From an uncultured Bacteroidales bacterium (GTDB taxonomy: Bacteria > Bacteroidota > Bacteroidia > Bacteroidales > UBA932): a stretch of DNA of 64,000 nt. The position numbers and the translations under genes were made by a program. Under the pieces are notes generated by a model, which worked only from the letters and a program-made list of their open reading frames with translations, searched no databases and was not told the DNA's origin. The DNA lies in contig CAJOHK010000003.1 in the NCBI GenBank assembly GCA_905234285.1, positions 24,785 through 88,784 of the forward strand, in the 5' to 3' direction. Shown piece by piece: positions 46,066 through 55,148 of this stretch; within the stretch, counting starts at the first letter, position 1, and the number at the start of each line of letters is the position of its first letter.

Positions 46066-47069
46066 TGCTCATGTTCGCCGATATCAAGTATCTGTATCTG
46101 ATACTGCTCATTCCGGCATTCCTGCTGGGATACGGACTCCTGCGCTACCTGCGCGCCCGCCGCGTAAAAGCACTGGGAGACCCTGCGCTGGTAGAGGCCC
46201 TCATGCCGTCCCGCTCCCGTTCCAAGGGTTGGGTGCGCATGGGCATCTTCTGCCTGGCTTTCCTATGTTTTGCCATTGGCCTGGCCCGGCCCCGTACCGG
46301 CGCCCGCCTGGCCGAGCACAAGACCAAAGGCGCCGAAATTATTGTGGCGCTGGATGTCTCCAACTCCATGCTGGCCCAGGATTATTCGCCCAACCGGCTG
46401 GAGCGCGCCAAACTGTCCATCGCCCGCCTCACCGAGAAACTCCAGGACGACCGCATCGGTCTGGTGATTTTTGCCGGAACTTCCTTTGTGCAACTGCCGG
46501 TAACCACCGACTATGTGAGCGCCAAGATGTTCCTTGGCAGCATTGACACCGGCTCCATTCCCATCCAGGGAACGGCCATCGGTGATGCCATCCGGCTGTG
46601 TATCAAGAGCTTCAGCGCTCAGAGCGAGAAGAGCCGCGTGATTGTAGTCATCTCTGACGGCGAGAACCATGAGGACGATCCCGTGGCCGCTGCTGGGCAG
46701 GCGGCCGAGCTGGGCATCAAGGTGTACACCATCGGCGTAGGATCGGCCCAGGGCCAGCCCATCCCCGTAGAGGGCGGGCTCCTGAGGGACCGCAACGGCG
46801 ATATAGTGGTAACCAAGCTGGACGAGGACACCCTCAGGAAGGTGGCTGCGGCCGGCGGCGGCGCCTACATCCATGCCGGCGGCGAGGAATTCGGCCTCAA
46901 TCCCATTATCCAGGACATCCGCCGCATGGAGGACGAGGAGTTCGGCAGCGTGGTCTTTGAGGAGTACGACGAGCAGTACATGTACTTCTTTGGCGCCGCC
47001 CTGCTGCTCCTGATTATTGAAATGCTCATCGGCGAGCGCAAACCCCGCCGCAAACTGTTCGAAGTATGA
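46065..47069 (+). CDS. batB: BatB, vWA-domain membrane protein
   Basis: 334 residues from ATG 46065, which overlaps the batA stop by one base; an upstream in-frame ATG at 46014 lies inside batA and is rejected. N-terminal helices (about 8-28, 56-74), MIDAS DVSNS (Asp97, Ser99, Ser101), C-terminal helix (about 305-325). Paralogue of BatA; the two probably form a complex with BatC. It overlaps batC by 4 bp. Confidence 0.9.
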   Translation: MLMFADIKYLYLILLIPAFLLGYGLLRYLRARRVKALGDPALVEALMPSRSRSKGWVRMGIFCLAFLCFAIGLARPRTGARLAEHKTKGAEIIVALDVSNSMLAQDYSPNRLERAKLSIARLTEKLQDDRIGLVIFAGTSFVQLPVTTDYVSAKMFLGSIDTGSIPIQGTAIGDAIRLCIKSFSAQSEKSRVIVVISDGENHEDDPVAAAGQAAELGIKVYTIGVGSAQGQPIPVEGGLLRDRNGDIVVTKLDEDTLRKVAAAGGGAYIHAGGEEFGLNPIIQDIRRMEDEEFGSVVFEEYDEQYMYFFGAALLLLIIEMLIGERKPRRKLFEV

Positions 47070-47809
47070 GAAAATTCGTTTGCATAACCCTCCTCCTGTT
47101 AAGCTGCCTGAGCGCCCTGGGCCAGCGGGCCGATTTACGCAAAGGCAACCGGGAATTCAGGAAAGGGCAATATGATAAGGCCGATATCAGCTACCGGAAA
47201 GCACTCATGCAGGATACTTCCTCGGTAACGGCCAAGTACAACCTGGCCAATAACTTATACCGGCAGGAGAACCTGGACGAGGCCGCCAAGCTGCTGGACG
47301 CCGCCAAGGAAGCTGCGCCCCAGGCCGGTTTTGCCAGCGATTATTACTTTAACCGGGGCGACGTTGCCATTGGCCAGGAGGACTGGCAGGCAGCAGTGGA
47401 CGCCTTCAAGGAAAGCCTGCTGCTGAATCCCGGAGACCTGGACGCCAAGCGCAATTACATCTATGCGCGCAACAAACTGATGGAACAGCAGCGACAGCAG
47501 CAGGACCAGAACCAGAATCAGGATCAGCAGAACCAGGATCAAAACCAGGACCAGCAAAACCAGGATCAGGATCAACAGGACCAGAATCAGGACCAGCAGA
47601 ATCAGGATCAAAACCAGCAGGACCAGAACCAGAACCAGGACCAGCAGCAACAACAGCAGCAGCCCCAGAACGAGCAGGGCCAGCTGTCGGCCCAGCAGGC
47701 CCAACAGCTGCTCCAGGCCATCCAGGATAAAGAAAAACAGACCCAGGAGAAAGTGGACGAGAAAAAGGCCCAGGCCGTAAAGTCCCGTCAGAAGGAAAAG
47801 AATTGGTAG
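47066..47809 (+). CDS. batC: BatC, TPR protein with a Gln/Asn/Asp low-complexity tract
   Basis: 247 residues: signal peptide (1-19, LGQRA), TPR repeats (about 22-140; RKGQYDKADISYRKAL, YNLANNLYRQ), then about 65 residues made almost only of Gln, Asn and Asp (about 145-210), and a charged end (EKNW). The low-complexity part comes from a tandem DNA repeat of CAGGACCAGAAC-type units (47490-47660), which could change length by slippage. TPRs likely bind the other Bat proteins in the periplasm. Confidence 0.88.
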   Translation: MRKFVCITLLLLSCLSALGQRADLRKGNREFRKGQYDKADISYRKALMQDTSSVTAKYNLANNLYRQENLDEAAKLLDAAKEAAPQAGFASDYYFNRGDVAIGQEDWQAAVDAFKESLLLNPGDLDAKRNYIYARNKLMEQQRQQQDQNQNQDQQNQDQNQDQQNQDQDQQDQNQDQQNQDQNQQDQNQNQDQQQQQQQPQNEQGQLSAQQAQQLLQAIQDKEKQTQEKVDEKKAQAVKSRQKEKNW

Positions 47810-47812
47810 CGT

Positions 47813-50416
47813 ATGAAAAGAATTGCCGCATTGATTGTAGCCATGGCAATGGCGCTGAGCGCATGGGCTCAGAGTACCATCCGGGTAGAGGTGCATAACA
47901 TTGTAGAACTCCAGGAGCGTTTTAACCTGGTGTTCGTGGTGGAGGGCGAGCATGCTCCGTCGGACTTCCAGTGGGAAGCCGGAGACGACTTTACCGTTGT
48001 CTGGGGCCCGCAGAAAGGGACTTCGACCAGCATCCAGATGATAAACGGCAAAACCACCCGTTCCTCCCAGACCACCTATACCTATATCCTGCAGGCTAGG
48101 AGCACGGGTACCTTTACCATCCCGGCTGCCGTAGCCAAGGTCAAAGGCAGCGAAGTACGCTCTAAGCAGGTACAGATTCAGGTAGTATCCGGCGGCAGTT
48201 CATCGGCCCAGGCGGCGCCTGCATCGGGCACGCAGGGTTCGCAAAGCCAGCAAAACCGACAACAGGGGAACCAGGACATTTTCATGCGCCTCACCCTGAG
48301 CCGTAGTTCGGTAGTGGTGGGCGAACCCGTCACGGCCACGCTCAAGATTTACCACCGCGCCAACCTGGTGGGCTTCGAGAGCCCCCGTTTTCCCTCGTTC
48401 AAGGGATTCTGGAGCCAGGAAGTGGACACACCGTCCAACATCGAATTTGTGCGGGAACAAGTAGACGGCACCATGTACAATGCCGCCGTCCTGCGCAAGT
48501 GGGTCATTATCCCGCAAAAGGCCGGCAATCAAAGCATCGAGTCGGCCGAGATTGTGTGCCTGGTCAATGTGCAGCGGCCCCGTTCGGGCGGAAGTTCCAT
48601 CTTTGACGACTTCTTTGCCGGCGACCAGGTGACCACCCGTCAGCGGGTAACCACCGGCTCCCCCACCCTGCATGTGACGGCATTGCCCGCAGGCGCCCCC
48701 GATTCGTTCCACGGCGGCGTGGGAGAATTCAGTGTCCAGGCACGCCTGAGCAAGGATTCCCTCAAAACCCACGATGCCGCCTCACTCTTTGTGACGGTGA
48801 GCGGCAAGGGGAACATCGCCCTGGCCGAAGCCCCCAAGATTACCTTCCCGCCTGACTTTGAGGTATATGACGTAAAAACCACGGTGAACACCGACAAGAG
48901 CGGCACCTCGGGCTCCAAAACCTTCGAATATCCCTTCATTCCCCGCAGCCCCGGAGACTTCACCATCGGCCCGGTAGAATATGGGTATTACGATGTAAAA
49001 ATGCGGCAATACCGCACGGCTTCCTCGCCGGTGATGGCACTCTCTGTGGCCCGGTCGGCCTCATCTACGGCGCCCGCCACCACCTCCGGCTCCACTTTGG
49101 TGGTAGACCGCAAGGGCGTAAAATCCCTGGACGAGGACATCCGTTTCATCCGCACCAAAACCTCCCTGGACGCCGATAAACCGTTCATGGTGTATTCCAA
49201 GGGCTGGTGGGCGGCCATCGTGCTCATTCTGCTGTCGGCCTTAGGCTGCTGGCTGGGGATGCGCAAAGCCGCTGCCCGCAGGGCCGATGTGGTGGGCACC
49301 CGCAAGCGCAAAGCCACCCGGGAGGCCCTCAAGCGCCTGGCCCAGGCCCGCGACTTCCTCCAGAAGAACCTGTACACGGCCTTCTACGAGGAGTTGCACC
49401 GCTCACTGCTGGGCTTCATCGGCGACAAACTGGCCATGGACATGGCCGACCAGAACAAGGAAAACATCGGCACGGCGCTTGTTACCCGCGGCGTTCCCCA
49501 GGCCCAGGCCGATGAATTTGTGGCGCTGCTGGACGCCTGCGAGTTTGCCCGCTATGCCCCCGATGCCGGCCACCAGGCCATGAACGCCCATTACGACGAG
49601 GCCGTCTCGCTCATTACGGCCATCGATGCATCCATGAAGAAAACGCCCTCCAATACCGCTCTCACTGCGGTTCTGCTGCTTCTGGCCCTGCCCTATGCCG
49701 CACAGGCCGCCGAGTCCTACCCCGATTCCCTGTGGCGCGCCGGCGTAGAGGCCTATTCGGCCGGAGACTATGCCCAGGCCCGTAAGGATTGGGAAGCCGT
49801 GCGCAGTGCCGGCCTCATGTCCCGCGAGCTGTATTACAACCTGGGTAACGCCTGTTTCAAAGACGGAGAGATTGCTCCGGCCATCCTGTGGTATGAGCGC
49901 GCCCTGCGCCTGGATCCCTCGGACGCCGACGTGCGCTACAACCTGGAATATGCCCGGGCCCTCACCCAGGACCGCATTGAGGAGATTCCCGAAATCTTCT
50001 TTGAGCAGTGGGGCCATTCGCTGTGCTACACACTGTCTTCCAATACCTGGGCGGTGCTGTCGCTGGTTTTCCTGGCCATTGCGGCCGGCCTGGCGCTGCT
50101 GTTCCTGCTGGGGCGCACTTCGGGGTGCCGTCGGCTGGGATTCTTTGCCGGAATCGTTGCCCTGCTCCTGGCCCTGCTGGGCTGGGACATGGCCCAGTGG
50201 CAAAGGACCGAGGCCCTGCGGCAGGATATGGCCATTGTGATGCGGCCGGTCTCCTCGGTAAAGAGTTCGCCCTCGGAAGGCAGTGCCAAAGACCTGTTTA
50301 TCCTGCACGAAGGCACCCGCGTACGCATTCTGGACAACGTGGCAGGCTTCTCCAATATTGAGCTGGCCGATGGCCGTCAAGGCTGGATTCCGGCAGCGGA
50401 CATTGAGGTAATTTAG
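47813..50416 (+). CDS. BatD-BatE fusion protein
   Basis: 867 residues. Residues 1-605 match BatD (oxygen-tolerance): signal peptide to about 20, repeated beta-sandwich domains, a transmembrane helix (about 462-482) and a cytoplasmic helical domain. At residue 608 a new signal-peptide-like stretch begins (MKKTPSNTALTAVLLLLALP), followed by TPRs (about 640-725), two helices and a C-terminal SH3-like domain (about 805-867), which is BatE. In relatives I know, batD and batE are separate genes, so this is an in-frame fusion that kept the internal export signal. Last gene of the Bat operon. Confidence 0.85.
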   Translation: MKRIAALIVAMAMALSAWAQSTIRVEVHNIVELQERFNLVFVVEGEHAPSDFQWEAGDDFTVVWGPQKGTSTSIQMINGKTTRSSQTTYTYILQARSTGTFTIPAAVAKVKGSEVRSKQVQIQVVSGGSSSAQAAPASGTQGSQSQQNRQQGNQDIFMRLTLSRSSVVVGEPVTATLKIYHRANLVGFESPRFPSFKGFWSQEVDTPSNIEFVREQVDGTMYNAAVLRKWVIIPQKAGNQSIESAEIVCLVNVQRPRSGGSSIFDDFFAGDQVTTRQRVTTGSPTLHVTALPAGAPDSFHGGVGEFSVQARLSKDSLKTHDAASLFVTVSGKGNIALAEAPKITFPPDFEVYDVKTTVNTDKSGTSGSKTFEYPFIPRSPGDFTIGPVEYGYYDVKMRQYRTASSPVMALSVARSASSTAPATTSGSTLVVDRKGVKSLDEDIRFIRTKTSLDADKPFMVYSKGWWAAIVLILLSALGCWLGMRKAAARRADVVGTRKRKATREALKRLAQARDFLQKNLYTAFYEELHRSLLGFIGDKLAMDMADQNKENIGTALVTRGVPQAQADEFVALLDACEFARYAPDAGHQAMNAHYDEAVSLITAIDASMKKTPSNTALTAVLLLLALPYAAQAAESYPDSLWRAGVEAYSAGDYAQARKDWEAVRSAGLMSRELYYNLGNACFKDGEIAPAILWYERALRLDPSDADVRYNLEYARALTQDRIEEIPEIFFEQWGHSLCYTLSSNTWAVLSLVFLAIAAGLALLFLLGRTSGCRRLGFFAGIVALLLALLGWDMAQWQRTEALRQDMAIVMRPVSSVKSSPSEGSAKDLFILHEGTRVRILDNVAGFSNIELADGRQGWIPAADIEVI

Positions 50417-50421
50417 GACTT

Positions 50422-51219
50422 ATGCGCACTACAGAAACCGAGTCTCATTACGACCATCTGGATCAGATGACCCCGGAGGAAATCCTCCGCGGCATTAACC
50501 GGGAAGACCAGACTGTTCCCCAAATTGTTGGCGAAGCCATTCCCCAGATTGCCAAGCTGGTAGAGGGCATTGTGGAGCGCATGGAACGGGGCGGGCGCGT
50601 GTTCTATCTGGGAGCCGGCACCAGCGGCCGGCTGGGCGTCACCGACGCCTCCGAGATTCCGCCCACCTATGGCGTACACAACTGTTTTATCGGCCTTATT
50701 GCCGGGGGCGACACGGCCTTTCGCGATGCGGTGGAAGGGGCCGAAGACAAGCCCGACCAGGGCTGGAAAGACATGCAGCCCTTCTATCCCACGCCAGACG
50801 ACACCGTGGTGGGTATTACGGCATCGGGCGGAGCGCCTTATGTGCTGGGCGCCATCCGGGAGGCCCGCAAGCTGGGCATGCTCACCGCCTGCATCACCTG
50901 CAACGAGCATTCTCCCGTGGAGGAAGCCTGCGACTTCCCCATTGTGGCAGTAGTGGGCCCCGAATTCGTAACCGGCAGCACCCGCATGAAGGCGGGCACC
51001 GCCACCAAGCTCATCCTGAACATGATTTCCACGGCCGTCATGATTCGACTGGGGCATGTAGAGGGCAACAAGATGGTGGACATGCAGCTCACCAACCGCA
51101 AGCTCATCGACCGCGGCACCCGCATGATTATGGACAAAACCGGACTGCAGGACTATGACGCCGCCCGCGCCCTCCTGCTCAAGTACGGCTCGGTACGAAA
51201 AGCCGTGGAAATGGCCTAA
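50422..51219 (+). CDS. murQ: N-acetylmuramic acid 6-phosphate etherase
   Basis: 265 residues. FYLGAGTSGRLGVTDASE, ITASGGAPYV and GSTRMKAGTATKLILNM mark the SIS-fold etherase; Glu78 and Glu108 align with the catalytic pair. Cleaves the lactyl ether of MurNAc-6-phosphate to give GlcNAc-6-phosphate, for peptidoglycan recycling. It starts 5 bp after batD/E and may be transcribed with the Bat operon. A strong terminator follows. Confidence 0.95.
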   Translation: MRTTETESHYDHLDQMTPEEILRGINREDQTVPQIVGEAIPQIAKLVEGIVERMERGGRVFYLGAGTSGRLGVTDASEIPPTYGVHNCFIGLIAGGDTAFRDAVEGAEDKPDQGWKDMQPFYPTPDDTVVGITASGGAPYVLGAIREARKLGMLTACITCNEHSPVEEACDFPIVAVVGPEFVTGSTRMKAGTATKLILNMISTAVMIRLGHVEGNKMVDMQLTNRKLIDRGTRMIMDKTGLQDYDAARALLLKYGSVRKAVEMA

Positions 51220-51261
51220 ATACCGCGATCACTTAAATTATTGATTATTAGCGTTTTACTG

Positions 51262-51294
51262 AAATTCAGTCCGGCAAATAGCCGGACTGAATTT
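51262..51294. terminator. Terminator hairpin with conserved flanks (copy D)
   Basis: 14-bp stem AAATTCAGTCCGGC / GCCGGACTGAATTT with AAATA loop, after murQ. Preceded by GATCACTTA and ATTGATTATTAGCGTTTTAC (51228-51259) and followed by ATTGATTGG..CCAATCACTTA, a nested inverted arrangement shared with copies A and B. The rest of 51295-51433 has inverted CCAATCA/TGATTGG pairs and the word CCGAGCAC that recurs at 53525. Confidence 0.85.
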
Positions 51295-51433
51295 TCATAA
51301 TTGATTGGTAGCCAATCACTTAGGCAATACGACAAACCGTCCAATCACGGGCCCGAGCACTGATTGGGGCGTTTTGATACTCGGATAGTAACGCAAAGGC
51401 TCAATATGAGGTTGTGGTTAGATGAATTTTTAC

Positions 51434-51441
51434 TATTTTTG
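51434..51441 (+). promoter_or_regulatory. -7 promoter box (TATTTTTG) for tubulin-like gene 1
   Basis: Perfect TAnnTTTG 19 nt before the ATG at 51461; GTTG 19 nt upstream of the box is a three-of-four match to the -33 TTTG. Confidence 0.65.
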
Positions 51442-51460
51442 TCTATATAACCATCAAAAC

Positions 51461-53398
51461 ATGGAAAACCACATTCTCATCGGCCTGGGCGGCGTAGGCG
51501 GCCGCGTGCTCAAGGAATTTAAAAAGCGTCTTTTCCTGGAATTTACCCCCGAGGAACGGGCGCAGCTCCCCATTGGCTTCCTGTACGTCGACGCCTCCAA
51601 CGAAATGATGCAACCCGGAGACAAAAGCTGGCTGGTACACGGAGAGAACGCGCAGTTTAACGGGAATGAGTTTTTGTTTCTGAACGGGATTGGAATTAGC
51701 CTAATTCACGCCGGATCCCCCTCTTTCCCTGGTTTGAGGACCGTCTTGGGAGACAACCCCGAGGAAACGTTTGAAGCCATAGGCAATATTGGGTGTTCAT
51801 CCGGCGGAATACGGCGGGCTGGGCGCCTCCTTTTTGGTATAAACATCTGGAATTATAAAAATTGGCTGCAATACCAGTATTCTCGATGCTGCGAAAAAAG
51901 CGGCAATAACAGATGCTGCATTTACATTTTTTCCGGCCTTTCAGGGGGGACAGGGTCGGGCGCTATCGTTGATGCCATCGCCCAGATTAGAACCTTGCCC
52001 ATATTCAATAACCACGAGACTACCCGCATCGTGGTCTTCGCGATGACGCCTACAGAGATTCACACGGATAATCTGCACGCCATGCAGCGGCAATATGCCA
52101 ACACGTATGCAGCCTTGATGGAATTAAACGGGTTGCTTACAGGAAGGTGGCATCCAAGCGACGTCAGCGGAATGTCCCCCGGCGTGGATTTATCCTGGTG
52201 CCAGCGCATTATTTCCAACCTGGTTCTTGTGACCGATCGGAACGAGAACGGCAACACATTGGATTATTATCGGGATCTGCCCCAATACCTCTCTGACTTT
52301 GTATTCTCCGTTATTTTCTTATCAAGGGAAGAAAAGACTTTTGAGTTCTTCAGGGCTTTTGACATAGAGTGCTTAGAGACTTATATTCTCGAGTACTGGG
52401 AAAAGGCTCGGAACGGGAATCTCATTCCCTATCGGACTAAGCGGACCAGTACCATCGGAATCCGGCGTTTGGTTTTACCGGCTACAGAAGACAAGATTCT
52501 GGATGATCTGGCCCAGAGATATCCGTCCGATGCAGACGTCCGCCGCCTGGCCAAAGAAATCCTTTCCGGACCAGGCGTAATGGCCCGTTTTAACAGCGAG
52601 GAGGCTGGTAGGAGCATCTGGAACAATCTACAGACCTGCGTCGGGAAGAATACTTTGCGCCGATTCGTGCAGGTTATACTCCCGCAAACAAGCGTTGTGA
52701 ACAACCGGGATGGATTTGCCAAAAAACTGGAAACGGTACTCAGCGACGAAGCGCCAGCTGATCAGAGAATCATAGTCAGCTATTCCGACAGGGATAATCA
52801 GGAAATTACTGTTCTTTACCTGACATCGGTTTTCCCTTTCCGATGCCTGGAGAGCCTGCCCCTTTACAAAGAGTATTATGACCGTCTAACAACTGGGGAC
52901 AGCAAGGATGCCAAACAGAATCGCATCATCCTTCACGGGGAGGACTTCGCTGAGGCATTGCCCAGCCTGTTTGCCAGCCATGTGAAGTCCCGGGAGCAAC
53001 TCGAGGCCGAATATATGCCGTACGTACTCCTTGCCGGCGCCATGGGGCTTATCCGGTTCGGAGACCTTTTGGACGGAACGGGACGCAAGGCCTGGGGGCT
53101 GACGGAAGTCGATGAAGACCTGGGACTGGAAACTATCAAGCCCCTGGCCGATACGTTTACCGGAATCTGCGCATCCAAGGCCTTTACCGAGTGTTTCTGT
53201 GAAGACCTGGAAGCCGCTGTCAAAAATGAGTTAAAAAACAAATACGCTACTCGCAGGGAAGAACTCATTCCCGCTTTGCTACAGCTCCTGAACTACACTA
53301 TCCTTCCCGAAACTGGCGGTAATTCGGCCTCCCGCTTATTCATATCATACATTGGCCACTCCAGAACGGCCAAAGACCTTCTGAAACAGCAGGAATAG
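51461..53398 (+). CDS. Tubulin/FtsZ-like GTPase-fold protein 1 (short paralogue)
   Basis: 645 residues from ATG 51461. The N-terminal nucleotide-binding loop reads LIGLGGVGGRVLKEF (about 6-20) and the tubulin signature loop is GGTGSG (162-167), as in the 'tubulin-like' family (Pfam Tubulin_2 type, from memory). The C-terminal half resembles the larger paralogue at 55149, including GTGRKAWG and VDEDLGLETIKPLAD, but about 380 residues of that protein (roughly 355-740) are missing here. Codon use is visibly more A/T-rich at third positions than in the neighbours. It has its own promoter and stands apart from the following operon. Role unknown; it could polymerise, cap or regulate the larger protein. 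Confidence 0.82.
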   Translation: MENHILIGLGGVGGRVLKEFKKRLFLEFTPEERAQLPIGFLYVDASNEMMQPGDKSWLVHGENAQFNGNEFLFLNGIGISLIHAGSPSFPGLRTVLGDNPEETFEAIGNIGCSSGGIRRAGRLLFGINIWNYKNWLQYQYSRCCEKSGNNRCCIYIFSGLSGGTGSGAIVDAIAQIRTLPIFNNHETTRIVVFAMTPTEIHTDNLHAMQRQYANTYAALMELNGLLTGRWHPSDVSGMSPGVDLSWCQRIISNLVLVTDRNENGNTLDYYRDLPQYLSDFVFSVIFLSREEKTFEFFRAFDIECLETYILEYWEKARNGNLIPYRTKRTSTIGIRRLVLPATEDKILDDLAQRYPSDADVRRLAKEILSGPGVMARFNSEEAGRSIWNNLQTCVGKNTLRRFVQVILPQTSVVNNRDGFAKKLETVLSDEAPADQRIIVSYSDRDNQEITVLYLTSVFPFRCLESLPLYKEYYDRLTTGDSKDAKQNRIILHGEDFAEALPSLFASHVKSREQLEAEYMPYVLLAGAMGLIRFGDLLDGTGRKAWGLTEVDEDLGLETIKPLADTFTGICASKAFTECFCEDLEAAVKNELKNKYATRREELIPALLQLLNYTILPETGGNSASRLFISYIGHSRTAKDLLKQQE

Positions 53399-53415
53399 CA
53401 TCCCTCCCTAGTTTC

Positions 53416-53512
53416 TTTCTTGTGAACAATAACACCCATTATTTGTTCACGAGAAGGCCATATTTGTGCTCTGGTGAACAAAAACACCCCTTTTTTGTTC
53501 ACATGGGGATCT
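53416..53512. repeat. 52-bp hairpin repeat array 4 (two units)
   Basis: GTGAACAA at 53422 and again at 53474 (52 bp). The second unit is GTGAACAAAAA-CACCCC-TTTTTTGTTCAC, an almost perfect hairpin; the first has ATAA/TTAT in the stem. It lies directly after tubulin-like gene 1. Just beyond, 53525-53557 forms CCGAGCAC / GTGCTCGG with a 17-nt loop. Confidence 0.8.
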
Positions 53513-53643
53513 TTTTTGACCGGTCCGAGCACGGATTGGGGGCGATTGGGTGCTCGGAGGGGGAACAGAAGGGCGGGTTGGGCAGGGCACAGTGGGGAAA
53601 AGCAAAATCTTATTGATAAGTAGCATTTTTCCGGGAATTTTGT

Positions 53644-53651
53644 TATATTTG
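53644..53651 (+). promoter_or_regulatory. -7 promoter box (TATATTTG) of the tubulin-like operon
   Basis: Perfect TAnnTTTG 24 nt before the ATG at 53676. The region just upstream is A/T-rich, unlike the flanking genes, but has no clear -33 TTTG. Confidence 0.65.
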
Positions 53652-53675
53652 TAGTCACGTGCAAATACGAGCCAC

Positions 53676-54320
53676 ATGATTAGTACCCTAGCCATATCAC
53701 TTCTGATTGCGCTTGCAGCCAGCGCCATTGTGATTTTCCTGGCCATCGGCCTGTCCAGCGGGTTCCAGATGGGAGCCTTGCACTGGCTGGGCGCAGCGCT
53801 GTGCGTCATTGTGTCCACCGTGTTCATCTCGGCCGCCGTAGGGGCATCCAAGGCCCTCAAGGCCGTGAACCGCACGGCCGAGCAGGCCGGCATGCTGGCC
53901 CAGGGCGTAGACGGCATGGTGCAAGGGGCCACCCAGGGCGCTGCAGCCAATCCCAAAAGCCTGCTGGGCCTCATCCCCGAGGAATACCGCGACATGGTGG
54001 GAGACCTGGTAGACCAATACGCCCCTGGCGCCCAGGAGCAGAACTTTAACACCGCCCCTGGTGTGTCGGTAAAACCCCTTGCCGACTCCTACATCGAATC
54101 CATCCGGCGGCCGCTTGAGAAAAAACTCAGGTCGGCCACCATCTGGTCCATCGTGGTCACGGTGGTGCTTAACCTCGTCCTGCTGGCACTTCTCCTGAAC
54201 GCCGGTAGCAAGGCCTCCAACAAACGCTACAGCTCAGACGACGATTTCCTGGGCAGCAGCAGCGACCTGGACCTGGGCGGCGGCAGCGGCAGCCGTTTCA
54301 ACGATGACGATTTACTGTAG
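53676..54320 (+). CDS. Three-pass membrane protein of the tubulin-like operon (A)
   Basis: 214 residues. Transmembrane helices at about 4-26, 33-56 and 155-176. Between the second and third lies a soluble segment of about 95 residues; the C-terminal tail (about 180-214) is Asp/Ser/Gly-rich and ends in DDDLL. I do not recognise the family. First gene of a nine-gene operon with gaps from -4 to 12 bp. Its acidic tail is a candidate contact for the tubulin-like protein, by analogy with the membrane anchors of FtsZ, but this is inference. Confidence 0.75.
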   Translation: MISTLAISLLIALAASAIVIFLAIGLSSGFQMGALHWLGAALCVIVSTVFISAAVGASKALKAVNRTAEQAGMLAQGVDGMVQGATQGAAANPKSLLGLIPEEYRDMVGDLVDQYAPGAQEQNFNTAPGVSVKPLADSYIESIRRPLEKKLRSATIWSIVVTVVLNLVLLALLLNAGSKASNKRYSSDDDFLGSSSDLDLGGGSGSRFNDDDLL

Positions 54321-54326
54321 TACGCC

Positions 54327-55136
54327 ATGTTAAAGAATTTCCGGGATATCATTTCCGAGGGTCTCGCCATGGACGGGACTGGCAAGCTCATCCTATGGAT
54401 TGTGCTGGCCCTGGCCTTCAGTGCCCTCTGCTGGTATATTTGCACCAATTACACCAAGCTCTGGAACAAGCGTTACCACGTAACCGGCGGCTTCCATGCC
54501 CTGTGCGGCATAGCGGCTCTGGTTACCTTCTTTGCCGTACTGGCGTTCATCGGCCTCAAGAACACCAAGCCGGTGGCCGAGCGCATGGTGGAGGAATGGA
54601 GCGAGGATGTGGTGGACGACGACGCGCTCCAGAACAGCACCTTCCAGTATGCCTTTGACCAAGTGGCCGCATCGGGACTGGAGAACATGCGCGGCTACCG
54701 TCATCCGAGCCAGGGAGGGCTCATCATCCCCCTGAGCCATCCCGAGACACAGTTGCTTGTGAGCGGCATCTATGCCGGGGCAGCCTGCCGGGATTTCGGC
54801 GCCAAGTATCCTTTCCTGGGCTGGTTTCTCAAGACCGACGAAGGCGTTCCCACCGAACTGATTGCCGCCGACCAGCAGGCCTGGTTCCGCCGGCATCCCG
54901 GCCAGAACTACCCCCTGGAACAGGGCTTCAAACTGGGCGTCCGCCAAATCCAGGACCAACTGCAGGAACAGACCGGCCGCATTGTCCGGATTACCCGCGG
55001 CTGGCTGGCGCTCCTTTTCCTGCTGGTCCAGCTCATTCCTTTTGGCGCCATCGGCTACATGGCCTATCAGGACCTTACCCACAACCAGCAAATTGCCAAA
55101 GACTATTCCGACGATTTCGACATAGACAATATTTAA
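54327..55136 (+). CDS. Three-pass membrane protein of the tubulin-like operon (B)
   Basis: 269 residues. Helices at about 20-40, 58-78 and 227-248, with a soluble domain of about 145 residues between helix 2 and 3 that contains QTGRIVRITRG near its end. The C-terminus is short and acidic (DYSDDFDIDNI), like that of protein A. No recognised family. It sits 6 bp after A and 12 bp before the tubulin-like gene, so the three are probably one module. Confidence 0.75.
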   Translation: MLKNFRDIISEGLAMDGTGKLILWIVLALAFSALCWYICTNYTKLWNKRYHVTGGFHALCGIAALVTFFAVLAFIGLKNTKPVAERMVEEWSEDVVDDDALQNSTFQYAFDQVAASGLENMRGYRHPSQGGLIIPLSHPETQLLVSGIYAGAACRDFGAKYPFLGWFLKTDEGVPTELIAADQQAWFRRHPGQNYPLEQGFKLGVRQIQDQLQEQTGRIVRITRGWLALLFLLVQLIPFGAIGYMAYQDLTHNQQIAKDYSDDFDIDNI

Positions 55137-55148
55137 ACACTTAACCAT

